Below are positions 8,441 to 16,646 of a stretch of 64,000 bases of DNA, one piece after another (the stretch's first letter is position 1; the number at the start of each line of letters is the position of its first letter). Origin of the DNA: Nocardia terrae (GTDB lineage: Bacteria > Actinomycetota > Actinomycetes > Mycobacteriales > Mycobacteriaceae); the NCBI RefSeq assembly GCF_009760405.1, contig NZ_WRPP01000002.1:682001-746000 (forward strand), in the 5' to 3' direction. The translations under genes were made by a program, and so were the position numbers. Under the pieces are notes generated by a model, which searched no databases, was not told the origin of the DNA, and saw nothing but the letters and a program-made list of their open reading frames with translations.

Positions 8441-10545
8441 GTGACGTGGTGTTCAATGCCGGACAGCCGGTGCCGGTCGATGCGAGCGGAGGAATCGTGA
8501 CGCTGGTGGAATCGAGCACGTTCTGCCTGTCCGATCACCGCGGTGATATTCACGACGGCACCTCACAGGGTCTGTTCTATCGTGACGCGCGGGTGCTGTC
8601 GCGCTGGGAGCTGCGCCTGGACGACCATGCGCCCGAACCGCTTTCGGTCACCACGCCCGAGGCCTTCCGTGCCCGCTTCATCCTGCGCAAGCCACCGCGG
8701 CCGGGCGTGGCCGACTCCACGGTGCTGGTGGTGCGGCGGCGCATGATCGGCGACGGCATGCGCGAGATCATCATGATCGACAACCTCGGTGACGAGGACA
8801 CCGCCATGACGGTGACGCTGCACGCCGAATCCGACTTCGCCGATCTGTTCGCGGTGAAGTCGGGCACGGTCGCCGCCGGTACCGGTGAGGTCCGGGCCGA
8901 CGCCGGGCAACTGCATCTGTCCGACCGGGCGGACGGCGGGCGCGGGCTCATCATTCGCGCCGACGGTGCGCCCCTGGCCCTGCCGGGCACCTTGAGCTGG
9001 CGGATCGTGGTGCCCGGCCGGACCCGCTGGCAGACCACGGTCTACTGCCAGCCCGTCCTCGGGCATCGCGCGGTCGAGATGAGCCTCGGCGACGACCAGC
9101 AGGACAGCCCGATCGTCCGGATGAAGCGGTGGCGAGCCAGCGCTACCACCCTCACCACCGGCGATCGCAACCTGACCGCGATTCTGCAGCGCACCGAGAG
9201 CGATCTCGGTGCGCTGCGGATCGACGATTCGGCGCGCGGCGGGCCGGCCTATGTGGCCGCGGGCGCGCCCTGGTTCATGGCGTTGTTCGGGCGCGACAGC
9301 CTGCTCACCTCGTGGATGGCGTTGCCGTTGGATTCGGATCTGGCCCTGGGCACCCTGCGTCAGCTCGCGCGGCTGCAGGGCGTCAAGGAGGATCCGGTCA
9401 CCGAGGAGGAGCCGGGCCGCATCATGCACGAGATGCGGCACGGCCCCGGCGGCGATCAGGTGCTCGGCGGTTCCGTGTACTACGGAACCGCCGACGCCAC
9501 ACCGCTTTTCGTCATGCTGCTGGCCGAGTGCTGGCGTTGGGGAGCCGACCGGCGGGCGATCGAGGCCCTGCTGCCCGCCGCCGACGCGGCCCTGTCGTGG
9601 ATCGACCGCTACGGCGACACCGACGGCGACGGATTTGTCGAATACCGCCGCAAGACCGATCGGGGCTTGGCGAATCAGGGCTGGAAGGACAGCTGGGACG
9701 CGATCAACTTCGCCGACGGGCGGCTGGCGGATCCGCCGATCGCGCTGTGCGAGGTCCAGGGTTACGTCTACGCCGCCAAGCTGGGCCGCGCCGACATGGC
9801 CGAGGCGTTCGGCGACCCCGATACCGCCCACCGGCTGCGGGCCGAGGCGCAGACCCTGCGGCGCAAATTCGACGAATCCTTCTGGATCCCCGAATCCGGG
9901 TGGTACGCAATCGGTTTGGACGGACAGAAGAACAGGATCGACGCGCTGTCCAGCAATGCCGCCCAGTGCCTGTGGACCGGCATCGTCGGTGACGACCGCG
10001 CCCGCGCGCTCATCGAGCACCTGGGCGACGCGTCCATGGACAGCGGTTTCGGCCTGCGCACCCTGGCCTCCAGCATGGGCCGCTACAACCCCATGAGCTA
10101 CCACGACGGTTCGATCTGGCCGCACGACACCGCCCTCGCGGTCGCCGGGCTGATGCGCTACCAGCACATCCCCGGCGCCATCGAACTCGCCGAGCGGCTG
10201 GCCGGTGGCCTGCTGGAGGCGATTCTCGCCTTCGGCGGCCGCCCGCCCGAACTGTTCTGCGGCTTCGCCCGCACCGCACTGCCCACCCCGGTGCCCTACC
10301 CGACCTCGTGTTCGCCGCAGGCGTGGGCCAGCGCCGCGCCCCTGCTGTTGTTGCGTGCGTTCCTGGGCCTCGAGCCCGACGTTCCGCACCGCACCCTGAC
10401 GGTGTCGCCGCGGCTGCCCGAACGCATCGGCCGGGTGCGCCTGGCCGACCTGCGCCTGGGCGACGCGACCGTCACGATCCAGGCCGAGACCACCACGGTG
10501 AAGGTGGAAGGGCTACCTGCCGACTGGGAGCTGCGCCAGACCTGA
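8437..10545 (+). CDS. Glycogen-debranching-enzyme-like amylo-alpha-1,6-glucosidase
   Basis: 702 residues, start fixed by the ATGA overlap with the glycosyltransferase. The N-terminal ~220 residues form the beta-rich GDE_N_bis domain (DHRGDIHDGTSQGLFYRDAR). The C-terminal ~400 residues form a six-hairpin (alpha/alpha)6 glycosidase with FGRDSLLTSW, NQGWKDSWDAI and YHDGSIWPHDTALA, typical of bacterial debranching-like enzymes. The predicted role is hydrolysis of alpha-1,6 or related linkages in glucans. Pairing with a GT4 enzyme suggests that synthesis and trimming of a glucoside are coordinated. The frame is open upstream to 8101, but that part overlaps the GT4 gene in another frame and is spurious. 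Confidence 0.88.
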   Translation: MSDVVFNAGQPVPVDASGGIVTLVESSTFCLSDHRGDIHDGTSQGLFYRDARVLSRWELRLDDHAPEPLSVTTPEAFRARFILRKPPRPGVADSTVLVVRRRMIGDGMREIIMIDNLGDEDTAMTVTLHAESDFADLFAVKSGTVAAGTGEVRADAGQLHLSDRADGGRGLIIRADGAPLALPGTLSWRIVVPGRTRWQTTVYCQPVLGHRAVEMSLGDDQQDSPIVRMKRWRASATTLTTGDRNLTAILQRTESDLGALRIDDSARGGPAYVAAGAPWFMALFGRDSLLTSWMALPLDSDLALGTLRQLARLQGVKEDPVTEEEPGRIMHEMRHGPGGDQVLGGSVYYGTADATPLFVMLLAECWRWGADRRAIEALLPAADAALSWIDRYGDTDGDGFVEYRRKTDRGLANQGWKDSWDAINFADGRLADPPIALCEVQGYVYAAKLGRADMAEAFGDPDTAHRLRAEAQTLRRKFDESFWIPESGWYAIGLDGQKNRIDALSSNAAQCLWTGIVGDDRARALIEHLGDASMDSGFGLRTLASSMGRYNPMSYHDGSIWPHDTALAVAGLMRYQHIPGAIELAERLAGGLLEAILAFGGRPPELFCGFARTALPTPVPYPTSCSPQAWASAAPLLLLRAFLGLEPDVPHRTLTVSPRLPERIGRVRLADLRLGDATVTIQAETTTVKVEGLPADWELRQT

Positions 10546-10603
10546 CACCATGGTGGGCTGTCAAATCCGATGGTCATTCGATCGCCAGAGAGAGGAACAC
10601 TCC

Positions 10604-10729
10604 GTGTGCCAACCCGTCCCGTGTGAGACCTGCGGTAAGACGACCTGGTCCGGCTGCGGCGAGCACATCGCCGAGGTGAAGGCCGTCGTCCCCGCCGAGC
10701 AGTGGTGCGACGGTCACCAGGACCGCTAG
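10604..10729 (+). CDS. 41-residue Cys/His-rich small protein
   Basis: A short gene with a GTG start at 10604 and an AGAGAGGA ribosome-binding sequence a few bases upstream. The product has Cys at 2, 7, 10, 18 and 35 and His at 21 and 38, including CETCGKTTWSGCGEH, a likely zinc-binding arrangement. Small proteins of the pattern CxPVxCxxCGKxTWxGCGxH are, to my recollection, widespread in actinobacteria without a known function. It follows the debranching enzyme by 58 bases in the same direction and may be co-transcribed. There is no signal peptide or membrane segment. Confidence 0.72.
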   Translation: MCQPVPCETCGKTTWSGCGEHIAEVKAVVPAEQWCDGHQDR

Positions 10730-10912
10730 CAGGCTCAGCCGCTCCTTCGGTCGGATGGGCGTAGTGCGCTACCGAATTGCGCGCGACGCCGCGGAAAACC
10801 GGCAATAATGGACAGACCGGGCGCGATCCGCTGGTTGTGGGAACTCAATCCTGTTGTCTCCGAACGGCGGGCGAGAACTCGCGGATTCCGCCGACCGAAG
10901 GAGTTGAGCCCC

Positions 10913-11908
10913 ATGTTGTTCGACCGTGCAGTACTTCCTGACTTCTATATGCCCTACCGTCCAGAAGGTGTGAATCCGCGCGTCGCGGCCGCCGAGGCAA
11001 TGATGTGGCGGTGGCTGGAGAGCTGGGATCTGGTCCCCTCGGAGTCCGCCCGCCGTCGTGTCATGGCGACCCGCCCGGCCGACATGTACGCCCTCTGGTG
11101 CCCCGAGGTGGGAGTCGAAACTCTCGGATTACTATCCCAATTCGCGGCATGGGCGTTTATCGTCGACGATCAGTTCGATATAGAACTGCCCGATCCGAAG
11201 CGCTGCCTGGAAACGATAGGGCGATTAGAGGTCGGTTTTCAGGCGACCGGAATGACGACCGGTGTGCTGGCCGGCAGTCTCCGGGACCTGTGGCGCAGGC
11301 TGTGTTACGGCCGCTCGCAGCCGTGGCGCAACGGCGTCCGCGCCGAAATGCAGGAATGGCTCTGGAGTTACTACACCGAGAGCATCCGGACGGTGACCGG
11401 TGAACTGCCGACCCTGGACGAGTACCGAACGCACCGGCAGGTTTCCGTAGGAATCTACATGCTGCTCGATCTCAGTGAGATCGCCTACGGTTTCGAACTG
11501 CCCGACCCGATCCGCCGGCTTCCGGCGCTGAAGTCGTTGCGCGCCGCCGTGACCGACCACATGGGGTTGATCAACGATATTCATTCACTGCAGGCGGATG
11601 AGGCGGTTGGATACAAGTACAACGCCGTCCTGCTCGCCGAACACTATGGTGTGCACCCCAGGACCGATGCCATCGAGGCCGTGAACGACATGCTGACGGA
11701 CGGAATTCAGCGTATTCATCGGCTGGAGGGCAGCCTCATGCGGGAATTGGATGTCCTCGGGGTCACCGAACAAGAGCGCGAGGACACGATTCACACGCTC
11801 GGTGACTATCGCCGATACCTGCGCGCCAATTTCGATTTCCACTATCGGGCGCCGCGATACACCAGCCCGCCGGCCGAGGCGCTCGAACACGGGGGACTGC
11901 TGACCTAG
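10913..11908 (+). CDS. Class I terpene synthase (probable sesquiterpene cyclase)
   Basis: 331 residues from the ATG at 10913, nine bases after GAAGGAG. Both metal-binding motifs are present: DDQFD at 85-89 (DDxxD type) and NDIHSLQADE at 221-230 (NSE/DTE triad). The C-terminal RAPRY matches the RY pair that contacts diphosphate. Its length and the W-rich N-terminus fit bacterial sesqui- or diterpene cyclases that ionise a prenyl diphosphate with Mg2+. It is too short for a two-domain geosmin synthase. The product cannot be predicted. A convergent AraC gene begins 18 bases past the stop, and no P450 or prenyltransferase is adjacent. Confidence 0.9.
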   Translation: MLFDRAVLPDFYMPYRPEGVNPRVAAAEAMMWRWLESWDLVPSESARRRVMATRPADMYALWCPEVGVETLGLLSQFAAWAFIVDDQFDIELPDPKRCLETIGRLEVGFQATGMTTGVLAGSLRDLWRRLCYGRSQPWRNGVRAEMQEWLWSYYTESIRTVTGELPTLDEYRTHRQVSVGIYMLLDLSEIAYGFELPDPIRRLPALKSLRAAVTDHMGLINDIHSLQADEAVGYKYNAVLLAEHYGVHPRTDAIEAVNDMLTDGIQRIHRLEGSLMRELDVLGVTEQEREDTIHTLGDYRRYLRANFDFHYRAPRYTSPPAEALEHGGLLT

Positions 11909-11926
11909 CGTGGGACGTGGATTCGT

Positions 11927-12916
11927 TCAACGCCGGTCGGCGATCAGGCCGCGCGGTGTGGCCTGGGCGCGGAATTCTCCCGGGGTCATACCGGTTTCGA
12001 TCTGGAAGGCCCGATAGAAGTGGCGGTCGGAGGAGAATCCCGACGCGGTGGCGATCGAATTCAGCGGCCGGGTGGGTTCGGACCGAATACGTTTCTTGGC
12101 GTATTCGATTCGCATGCGACGGATGAGCGCGCCCGGCCCGCCGAGCCCTTCGCTCATCCGATACAGGGTGCGCCGCGAGACCAGGCAGGCGCGGGCGATC
12201 TCGTCGACGGTGAGGTCCGGATCGGTGAAACGATTACGCAGGTAGGCCATCATTTGCTGGCGGGTGTAGAGCGAATTCGCCGGTGCCGGTGACTCTTTGC
12301 CGACCGCGAGCAGCACCGCCGAGGCCAGCATTCCGGTGGTCTGACCGTCGAAGGCGACGCTCGCGCGTTCGGCTTCGACGGCGGTCAGGGTCGCCATATC
12401 CTGAAAGAACCGGGTGACCACACCCATCGCGCCGTCGGTGGGAATCGGTATCGCGAGCGGAATCTCGTCGCGGGTCAGGCCGGCGTAGTCGAGAATCGGC
12501 TGCAGGGGCGCACGCAGCATGGTCGACATGGCATTGTCGGTGGTGCGGCTGAGCAATGGGAATCCGCTGTCATAGAAGGCGATCGAGCCCGCGACGGATT
12601 CCGCCGTGCGGCCTTCCTGCTCGGTCCAATTGGTTCCCTCCATCACGATATTCGCGAGGAGGAACTCGCCCTGCGAGCGGGCCACCATCTTCGGCGACCG
12701 GTTCACCTGTTGTGCGCTGGCTCGCATGAGCGCGACCGAGACGCGATCGAATTGCGCGCTCGTAATCTTGCCCCGCCAATGCCCTTGATGCAGCGGCGAT
12801 ATCGCGGAGGGCACGATGGCGTCGGCCATCAGAGCCTCCCACTGCTCGAAGGCGTCACGAGGTGGCAGGGTCGAGGACGAGCGCACCTCGACCGTAATCG
12901 CGGCGGTTTGCTCCAC
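11927..12916 (-). CDS. AraC-family regulator, paralogue of the one at 48320
   Basis: 329 residues from a GTG at 12916 with GGAGG eight bases upstream. The N-terminal ~200 residues are an AraC_binding_2-like ligand domain. The C-terminal ~100 hold two helix-turn-helix units (LTVDEIARACLVSRRTLYRM and LNSIATASGFSSDRHFYRAF). It is visibly similar along its whole length to the AraC protein at 48320-49300; both share SSSTL-PR-AFEQWEALM-DA, EGTNWTEQ and NSLYTRQQ or DSLYTRQQ. Each copy sits beside a terpene cyclase gene. Control of the convergent terpene synthase is a reasonable guess. Confidence 0.87.
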   Translation of the reverse strand: MEQTAAITVEVRSSSTLPPRDAFEQWEALMADAIVPSAISPLHQGHWRGKITSAQFDRVSVALMRASAQQVNRSPKMVARSQGEFLLANIVMEGTNWTEQEGRTAESVAGSIAFYDSGFPLLSRTTDNAMSTMLRAPLQPILDYAGLTRDEIPLAIPIPTDGAMGVVTRFFQDMATLTAVEAERASVAFDGQTTGMLASAVLLAVGKESPAPANSLYTRQQMMAYLRNRFTDPDLTVDEIARACLVSRRTLYRMSEGLGGPGALIRRMRIEYAKKRIRSEPTRPLNSIATASGFSSDRHFYRAFQIETGMTPGEFRAQATPRGLIADRR

Positions 12917-13102
12917 GGTGGCATCCTCCCACCGGGCTCGGTTTCCGGGTAGAGCTTCGCGCGAACATCTCGACGGTTCCGGCAATCCATCGGTATCCGC
13001 CGCGGCCTTTGGATGAAGACTGTTCGGTCGGTCCGTAATCCGACACATCGCCCCTGGTCGCGTAGCATCGCGAACGACCCGTATCGGCCGGAATCCGGTG
13101 CG

Positions 13103-14161
13103 GTGGAACTCGATCGGGAGCTGGCAAGGGAGCTGATGGGCAAGGATTGGGTGCGCGAGGCGGAGTCGCTGGTGGACGAGGTCCTCGCACCGCGGGCGGG
13201 GGAGGTGGATCGCACCGGCGTGATTCCGTCCTCGCACTTCGAGGCGCTCGCTCGGCGCGGGTTCTACGGGTTTCCGTTATCGGAGGGAATGTCGCCGCAG
13301 TTGCTGATCGACACCGCCGCGACCGTGATCAGCGGTTGTCTGGCAACGGGCTTCGTGTGGGCGCAGCACCTGGGCGCGTTGCGGTCGCTGCTGGCCAGTG
13401 ACAATGAGGGCCTGCGCGGCCGGTACCTGGCCGACATGCTGTCGGGTGGCTACCGTTGCGGCGTCTCCTACGCCGGCGCGCGCACCGAGCCGACGGTATT
13501 CGCCGAACCCGTCGACGGCGGTTATGTCCTCGGCGGAGCGACGCCGTTCGTGACCGGTTGGGGCTACATCGACGCCGTGGCAGTGGCCGCGCGGGCGGAC
13601 ACGGGCGCGTCGGCCGCCGTGGCGACCCTGCTGGTCCCGGTGCGCGAGCCGGAAAATATTGCCGCCGAACGACTTCCGTTGATCGCCGCGGACGCGAGCG
13701 CCACCGTGCGGCTGGCCTTCACCGATACCTTCGTCGCGAGCGACCGGGTGCTGTCGGTCAAGCCGGTGGACGACGGTCCGGCGGGCGGGGTCGCGTTGAG
13801 CGACTGGGTGAACGGCGGGCTGGCGCTGGGCGTGCTGATGCGTTGCGTGCGGCACCTGAAGGAGTGCGGGGCCGATGCGGGTCCGCACCTCGCGCACCTG
13901 GAGGCGCTGCGTGAACGCTACGGCCGGGTGGTCGGGGATCTGGACGCCACGCATGCGGTGCGGGCCGAGATCGCGCACGCGGCGGTCAACGCGGCCGCGG
14001 CGGGCGTGGTGGCGACCGGCAGCCGTTCGGTCATCGCCCGCACCACCGCCGAGCGACTCGTGCGCGAGGCGACCTTCGCCCTGGTGGCGACCACCCGTGA
14101 TCCCATCAAGGCCGCGCTGTCGCGGGCGTTCGAACCGAGCGGGCAACCCGTCGGCCACTGA
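13103..14161 (+). CDS. Acyl-CoA dehydrogenase-family flavoprotein, unusual
   Basis: About 352 residues from a GTG at 13103; the frame is open to 13013 and the start is uncertain because no strong ribosome site is seen. The central beta domain (GATPFVTGWGYIDAVAVAAR, then TLLVPVREPENI) matches the FAD-binding middle domain of acyl-CoA dehydrogenases. The C-terminal helices are short and end soon after VREATFALVATT. I do not see the usual C-terminal catalytic Glu context (YEGT-like). It may be a diverged dehydrogenase or a flavin-dependent monooxygenase of the same fold. It is divergent from the AraC gene, so it could also be a target of that regulator. Confidence 0.75.
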   Translation: MELDRELARELMGKDWVREAESLVDEVLAPRAGEVDRTGVIPSSHFEALARRGFYGFPLSEGMSPQLLIDTAATVISGCLATGFVWAQHLGALRSLLASDNEGLRGRYLADMLSGGYRCGVSYAGARTEPTVFAEPVDGGYVLGGATPFVTGWGYIDAVAVAARADTGASAAVATLLVPVREPENIAAERLPLIAADASATVRLAFTDTFVASDRVLSVKPVDDGPAGGVALSDWVNGGLALGVLMRCVRHLKECGADAGPHLAHLEALRERYGRVVGDLDATHAVRAEIAHAAVNAAAAGVVATGSRSVIARTTAERLVREATFALVATTRDPIKAALSRAFEPSGQPVGH

Positions 14162-14257
14162 GCGGTCTCCGGGACCTTTGCCCCTGGTCGGCAGGTCGGT
14201 GCGGTGGTGATATCGGAGGGGACGGCTATCACGACACCCGAGGAGCGGAGGTTGCCC

Positions 14258-14713
14258 ATGAAAGGATCCCGTCTCGACGACTCGGCGCGGACCATGGTGA
14301 ACCTGTCCCGGGCCGAGTCCCTGCGTCTGCTGGCCGGTGTGCCCTTCGGCCGGGTGGTCTTCACTCGCGACGCGTTGCCCGCCATCCGCCCGGTCAACCA
14401 CTACGTCGACGACGGCGTCGTGATCGTGCGCACCCGGCTCAGCTCGCGGCTCACCTCGGCGGTACACGCCGAATCCGAGGTCGTGGTCGCCTACGAGGCC
14501 GACGACATCGATCGGGAGAACCGCCTGGGCTGGTCGGTCGTGGTGACCGGGATCGCGCGCACGGTCACCGACCCGGAGCTGATCGCCCGCTACGACGAGC
14601 TGGTCCGGCCCTGGATCGACGGCGTCATGGACTCGATCGTCGCCATCGAACCCACCCTGGTGACCGGGGTGCGGCTGCTCGAGCGCGATGCCCTGGCGCC
14701 CGAGGCCGATTGA
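14258..14713 (+). CDS. Pyridoxamine 5'-phosphate oxidase-fold flavin-binding protein
   Basis: 151 residues from the ATG at 14258, six bases after GGAGG. It has the split-barrel pattern of the PPOX superfamily ([20 protein letters not shown], then [16 protein letters not shown], then [12 protein letters not shown]). Members bind FMN or F420 and reduce varied substrates, or serve as flavin-binding proteins. It lies 97 bases downstream of the acyl-CoA dehydrogenase gene on the same strand, and upstream of a TetR gene. Which cofactor it binds cannot be decided from sequence alone. Confidence 0.8.
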   Translation: MKGSRLDDSARTMVNLSRAESLRLLAGVPFGRVVFTRDALPAIRPVNHYVDDGVVIVRTRLSSRLTSAVHAESEVVVAYEADDIDRENRLGWSVVVTGIARTVTDPELIARYDELVRPWIDGVMDSIVAIEPTLVTGVRLLERDALAPEAD

Positions 14714-14774
14714 GCCCGGCCCGATCGCTCCCGGTTCGACGTCGAGCGTCCTGGACACGTCGTGCGAGGATGTT

Positions 14775-14792
14775 CTAGGACTGCTGTCCTAG
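14775..14792. promoter_or_regulatory. Perfect palindrome, probable TetR autoregulatory operator
   Basis: CTAGGAC-TGCT-GTCCTAG is a perfect inverted repeat with 7-base arms and a 4-base spacer. It ends 23 bases before the start of the TetR gene at 14816. Size and position fit a TetR dimer operator. Binding is inferred. Confidence 0.6.
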
Positions 14793-14815
14793 TCGACATT
14801 GGATCGGGAGGTGTG

Positions 14816-15373
14816 GTGGCTCGCGATACGCGAACACGCATGATTCGCCAGGCGGCGCTGCTGTTCCGTGCCCGCGGCTACGCGGCCACGGGCTTCCGCG
14901 AGATCGTCGAACAGGCCGGCACCCACCGCGGCGTCATCTACCACCACTTCCCGCGCGGCAAGACCGAACTCGCCGAGGAGGTCGTGCGCCTCGTCGACGG
15001 CGCGGTCGGCCCCGCCATCGAGGCGGTGTGCTCGAACCAGGACCCCGTCTCCGCCATGCGCGCCATCCTGGCCGGGGTGAAGATGATCATGACCGGCGGC
15101 GAGCACCCACCCGGCTGCGCCGTCGCCGCGGTGGCCCTCGGCGCGGGACCCGACGACGCCGAATTGCTCACCGCCGCAAGCGATGTCTTCCGCCGCTGGC
15201 AGGACTCCTACCGAGAATGCCTGCTCCGCAACGGAATCCCCGACCCCGACGCCACCGACCTGGCCACCCTGCTGATCGCCGGGCTGGAGGGCGCACTGGT
15301 GCTGTGCCGCACCGAGGGCACCACCGAACCCCTCGATCGCGTCGCCGCCGGACTCGAGCGCGCACTGCGCTGA
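14816..15373 (+). CDS. TetR-family repressor (LmrA/YxaF-like)
   Basis: 185 residues. The N-terminal HTH (MIRQAALLFRARGYAATGF-REIVEQAG-THRGVIYHHFPRGKTEL) is canonical TetR. The C-terminal part, with PPGCAVAAVALGAG, resembles the LmrA/YxaF subgroup, whose members usually repress drug-efflux or oxidoreductase genes. Adjacent GTG codons at 14813 and 14816 follow GGGAGG; 14816 gives the more usual spacing. A perfect palindrome lies just upstream. No efflux gene is adjacent, so it may regulate itself and an unlinked target, or the upstream PPOX gene. Confidence 0.87.
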   Translation: MARDTRTRMIRQAALLFRARGYAATGFREIVEQAGTHRGVIYHHFPRGKTELAEEVVRLVDGAVGPAIEAVCSNQDPVSAMRAILAGVKMIMTGGEHPPGCAVAAVALGAGPDDAELLTAASDVFRRWQDSYRECLLRNGIPDPDATDLATLLIAGLEGALVLCRTEGTTEPLDRVAAGLERALR

Positions 15374-15392
15374 GGCGGCCCCGAGGCTGCCG

Positions 15393-16643
15393 CTAGGTGG
15401 CGACCGCCGGGCCGAGTGCGGGGGCGGTCGTATCGACGACGGCGAGCAACTCCCGACGGCGGCGGTACCCGACGGCGTACTGACCGAGGGCGACCGCGAG
15501 GGCCAGCACGCCGATGGTCAGCAGGGACAGCACGGCCGGGATCGTGCGCAGCACCGGGAGCAGGGCCAGTGCGGCGGCGGCGCCGGTGAGGTTGGACCAG
15601 CGGACCGGCTGGCCCAGGCCCCGCCACATGGCCGCTATGGCAACGCAATACAACGCGAACCCGGCCACGAGACTCGCCGCCCACACCGGTTCGAGCGGAC
15701 GGCCGAGCAGTCCGGCGTCGGTGGTGTAGATCTCGTGGCCGACGGTGCGCATGGCCAGCGCGATCAGCAGCATGCCCGCGACGACGAGCAGGTGCAGCAT
15801 GGAGTAGACGACCACCGCGATGCGAATGCGTTCCGGGCCGTGCGCGTGTTCGAGCCGGTGTTTGGCATAGCGGGACAACAGGTCGAAATAGAACCACCAC
15901 AGCACGATGATCATGAATGTGGTGGTGGCGATGAGGATGATCTGGCTCGGGCCCACCGGTTCGCCGAGCATGCCGAAAGCCATGCGGCCCAGCGAGATTT
16001 CCAATCCGGCGGTGACCAGGAAGCCGAATCGCTCGGCGAATCGTTCGGCCGAGTGGATCTGCCAGCCCCGGCAGTACACGATGGTCGCGGCGATCTCGAC
16101 GGCCAGCGCGAGGACCCACAGCAGGTTCTGCGCGCCCGGCGCGCAGTAGGCCGATACCGCGATCAGTGTCGCGGTGCCCGCCGCGGCCGTGACCACGAGG
16201 GCGGCGCGGCGGCGATGGGCGGGCCCCCGGGCGACCAGCACCAGCACCGCCGAACCGAGCCGGATCATCAGGTAGCTGACGATGAAGATCACCGCGCGCG
16301 ACTGCAATCCGCTGCCGGTGAAGGCCAGTGGCAGCGACAGGCCGAGCAGAGTGAGCGACAGCAGCGCCAGGAAGTAGACGCTGCGGAAGACGCCGACATC
16401 GGCGCGCAGGGTGTTGGCCGCCCAGCAGTAGCTTACCCAGCAGCCCCAGACGATCGCCAGGATCAGCAGGCCGTGCAGGAATCCGTGTGCGCTCGGTTCG
16501 CGCAGGATCAACGTGTCGACCTGGGAGAAGGTGAACGCCTTCATGACGTCGTAGAACATCTCGATGCCGGTGATGGTGGCCACCGGTCCCGCGGGCGCCA
16601 CGGTGGTGGCGTACGCCCGGATCTGTTGCAGCACAGTGCTCAT
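15393..16643 (-). CDS. Low-temperature-requirement A (LtrA) family membrane protein, copy 1
   Basis: 416 residues with roughly 10-12 predicted transmembrane segments and the LtrA-family signature elements (TITGIEMFYDVMKAFTFSQV, then WGCWVSYCWAANTLR, then YCRGWQIHSAERFAERFG-FLV). The first Listeria member was named for a low-temperature growth defect; the biochemical function is still unknown. It begins 3 bases after the stop of a second LtrA-like gene, so the two form one operon. Many membrane positions differ between the copies, so this is an old duplication or a heteromeric pair. Confidence 0.85.
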   Translation of the reverse strand: MSTVLQQIRAYATTVAPAGPVATITGIEMFYDVMKAFTFSQVDTLILREPSAHGFLHGLLILAIVWGCWVSYCWAANTLRADVGVFRSVYFLALLSLTLLGLSLPLAFTGSGLQSRAVIFIVSYLMIRLGSAVLVLVARGPAHRRRAALVVTAAAGTATLIAVSAYCAPGAQNLLWVLALAVEIAATIVYCRGWQIHSAERFAERFGFLVTAGLEISLGRMAFGMLGEPVGPSQIILIATTTFMIIVLWWFYFDLLSRYAKHRLEHAHGPERIRIAVVVYSMLHLLVVAGMLLIALAMRTVGHEIYTTDAGLLGRPLEPVWAASLVAGFALYCVAIAAMWRGLGQPVRWSNLTGAAAALALLPVLRTIPAVLSLLTIGVLALAVALGQYAVGYRRRRELLAVVDTTAPALGPAVAT

Positions 16644-16646
16644 GGC

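Noticed and set aside
10913..11908. Geosmin or 2-methylisoborneol synthase
   Set aside because: The protein is a single ~330-residue domain; geosmin synthase has two, and no methyltransferase partner gene for methylisoborneol is adjacent.
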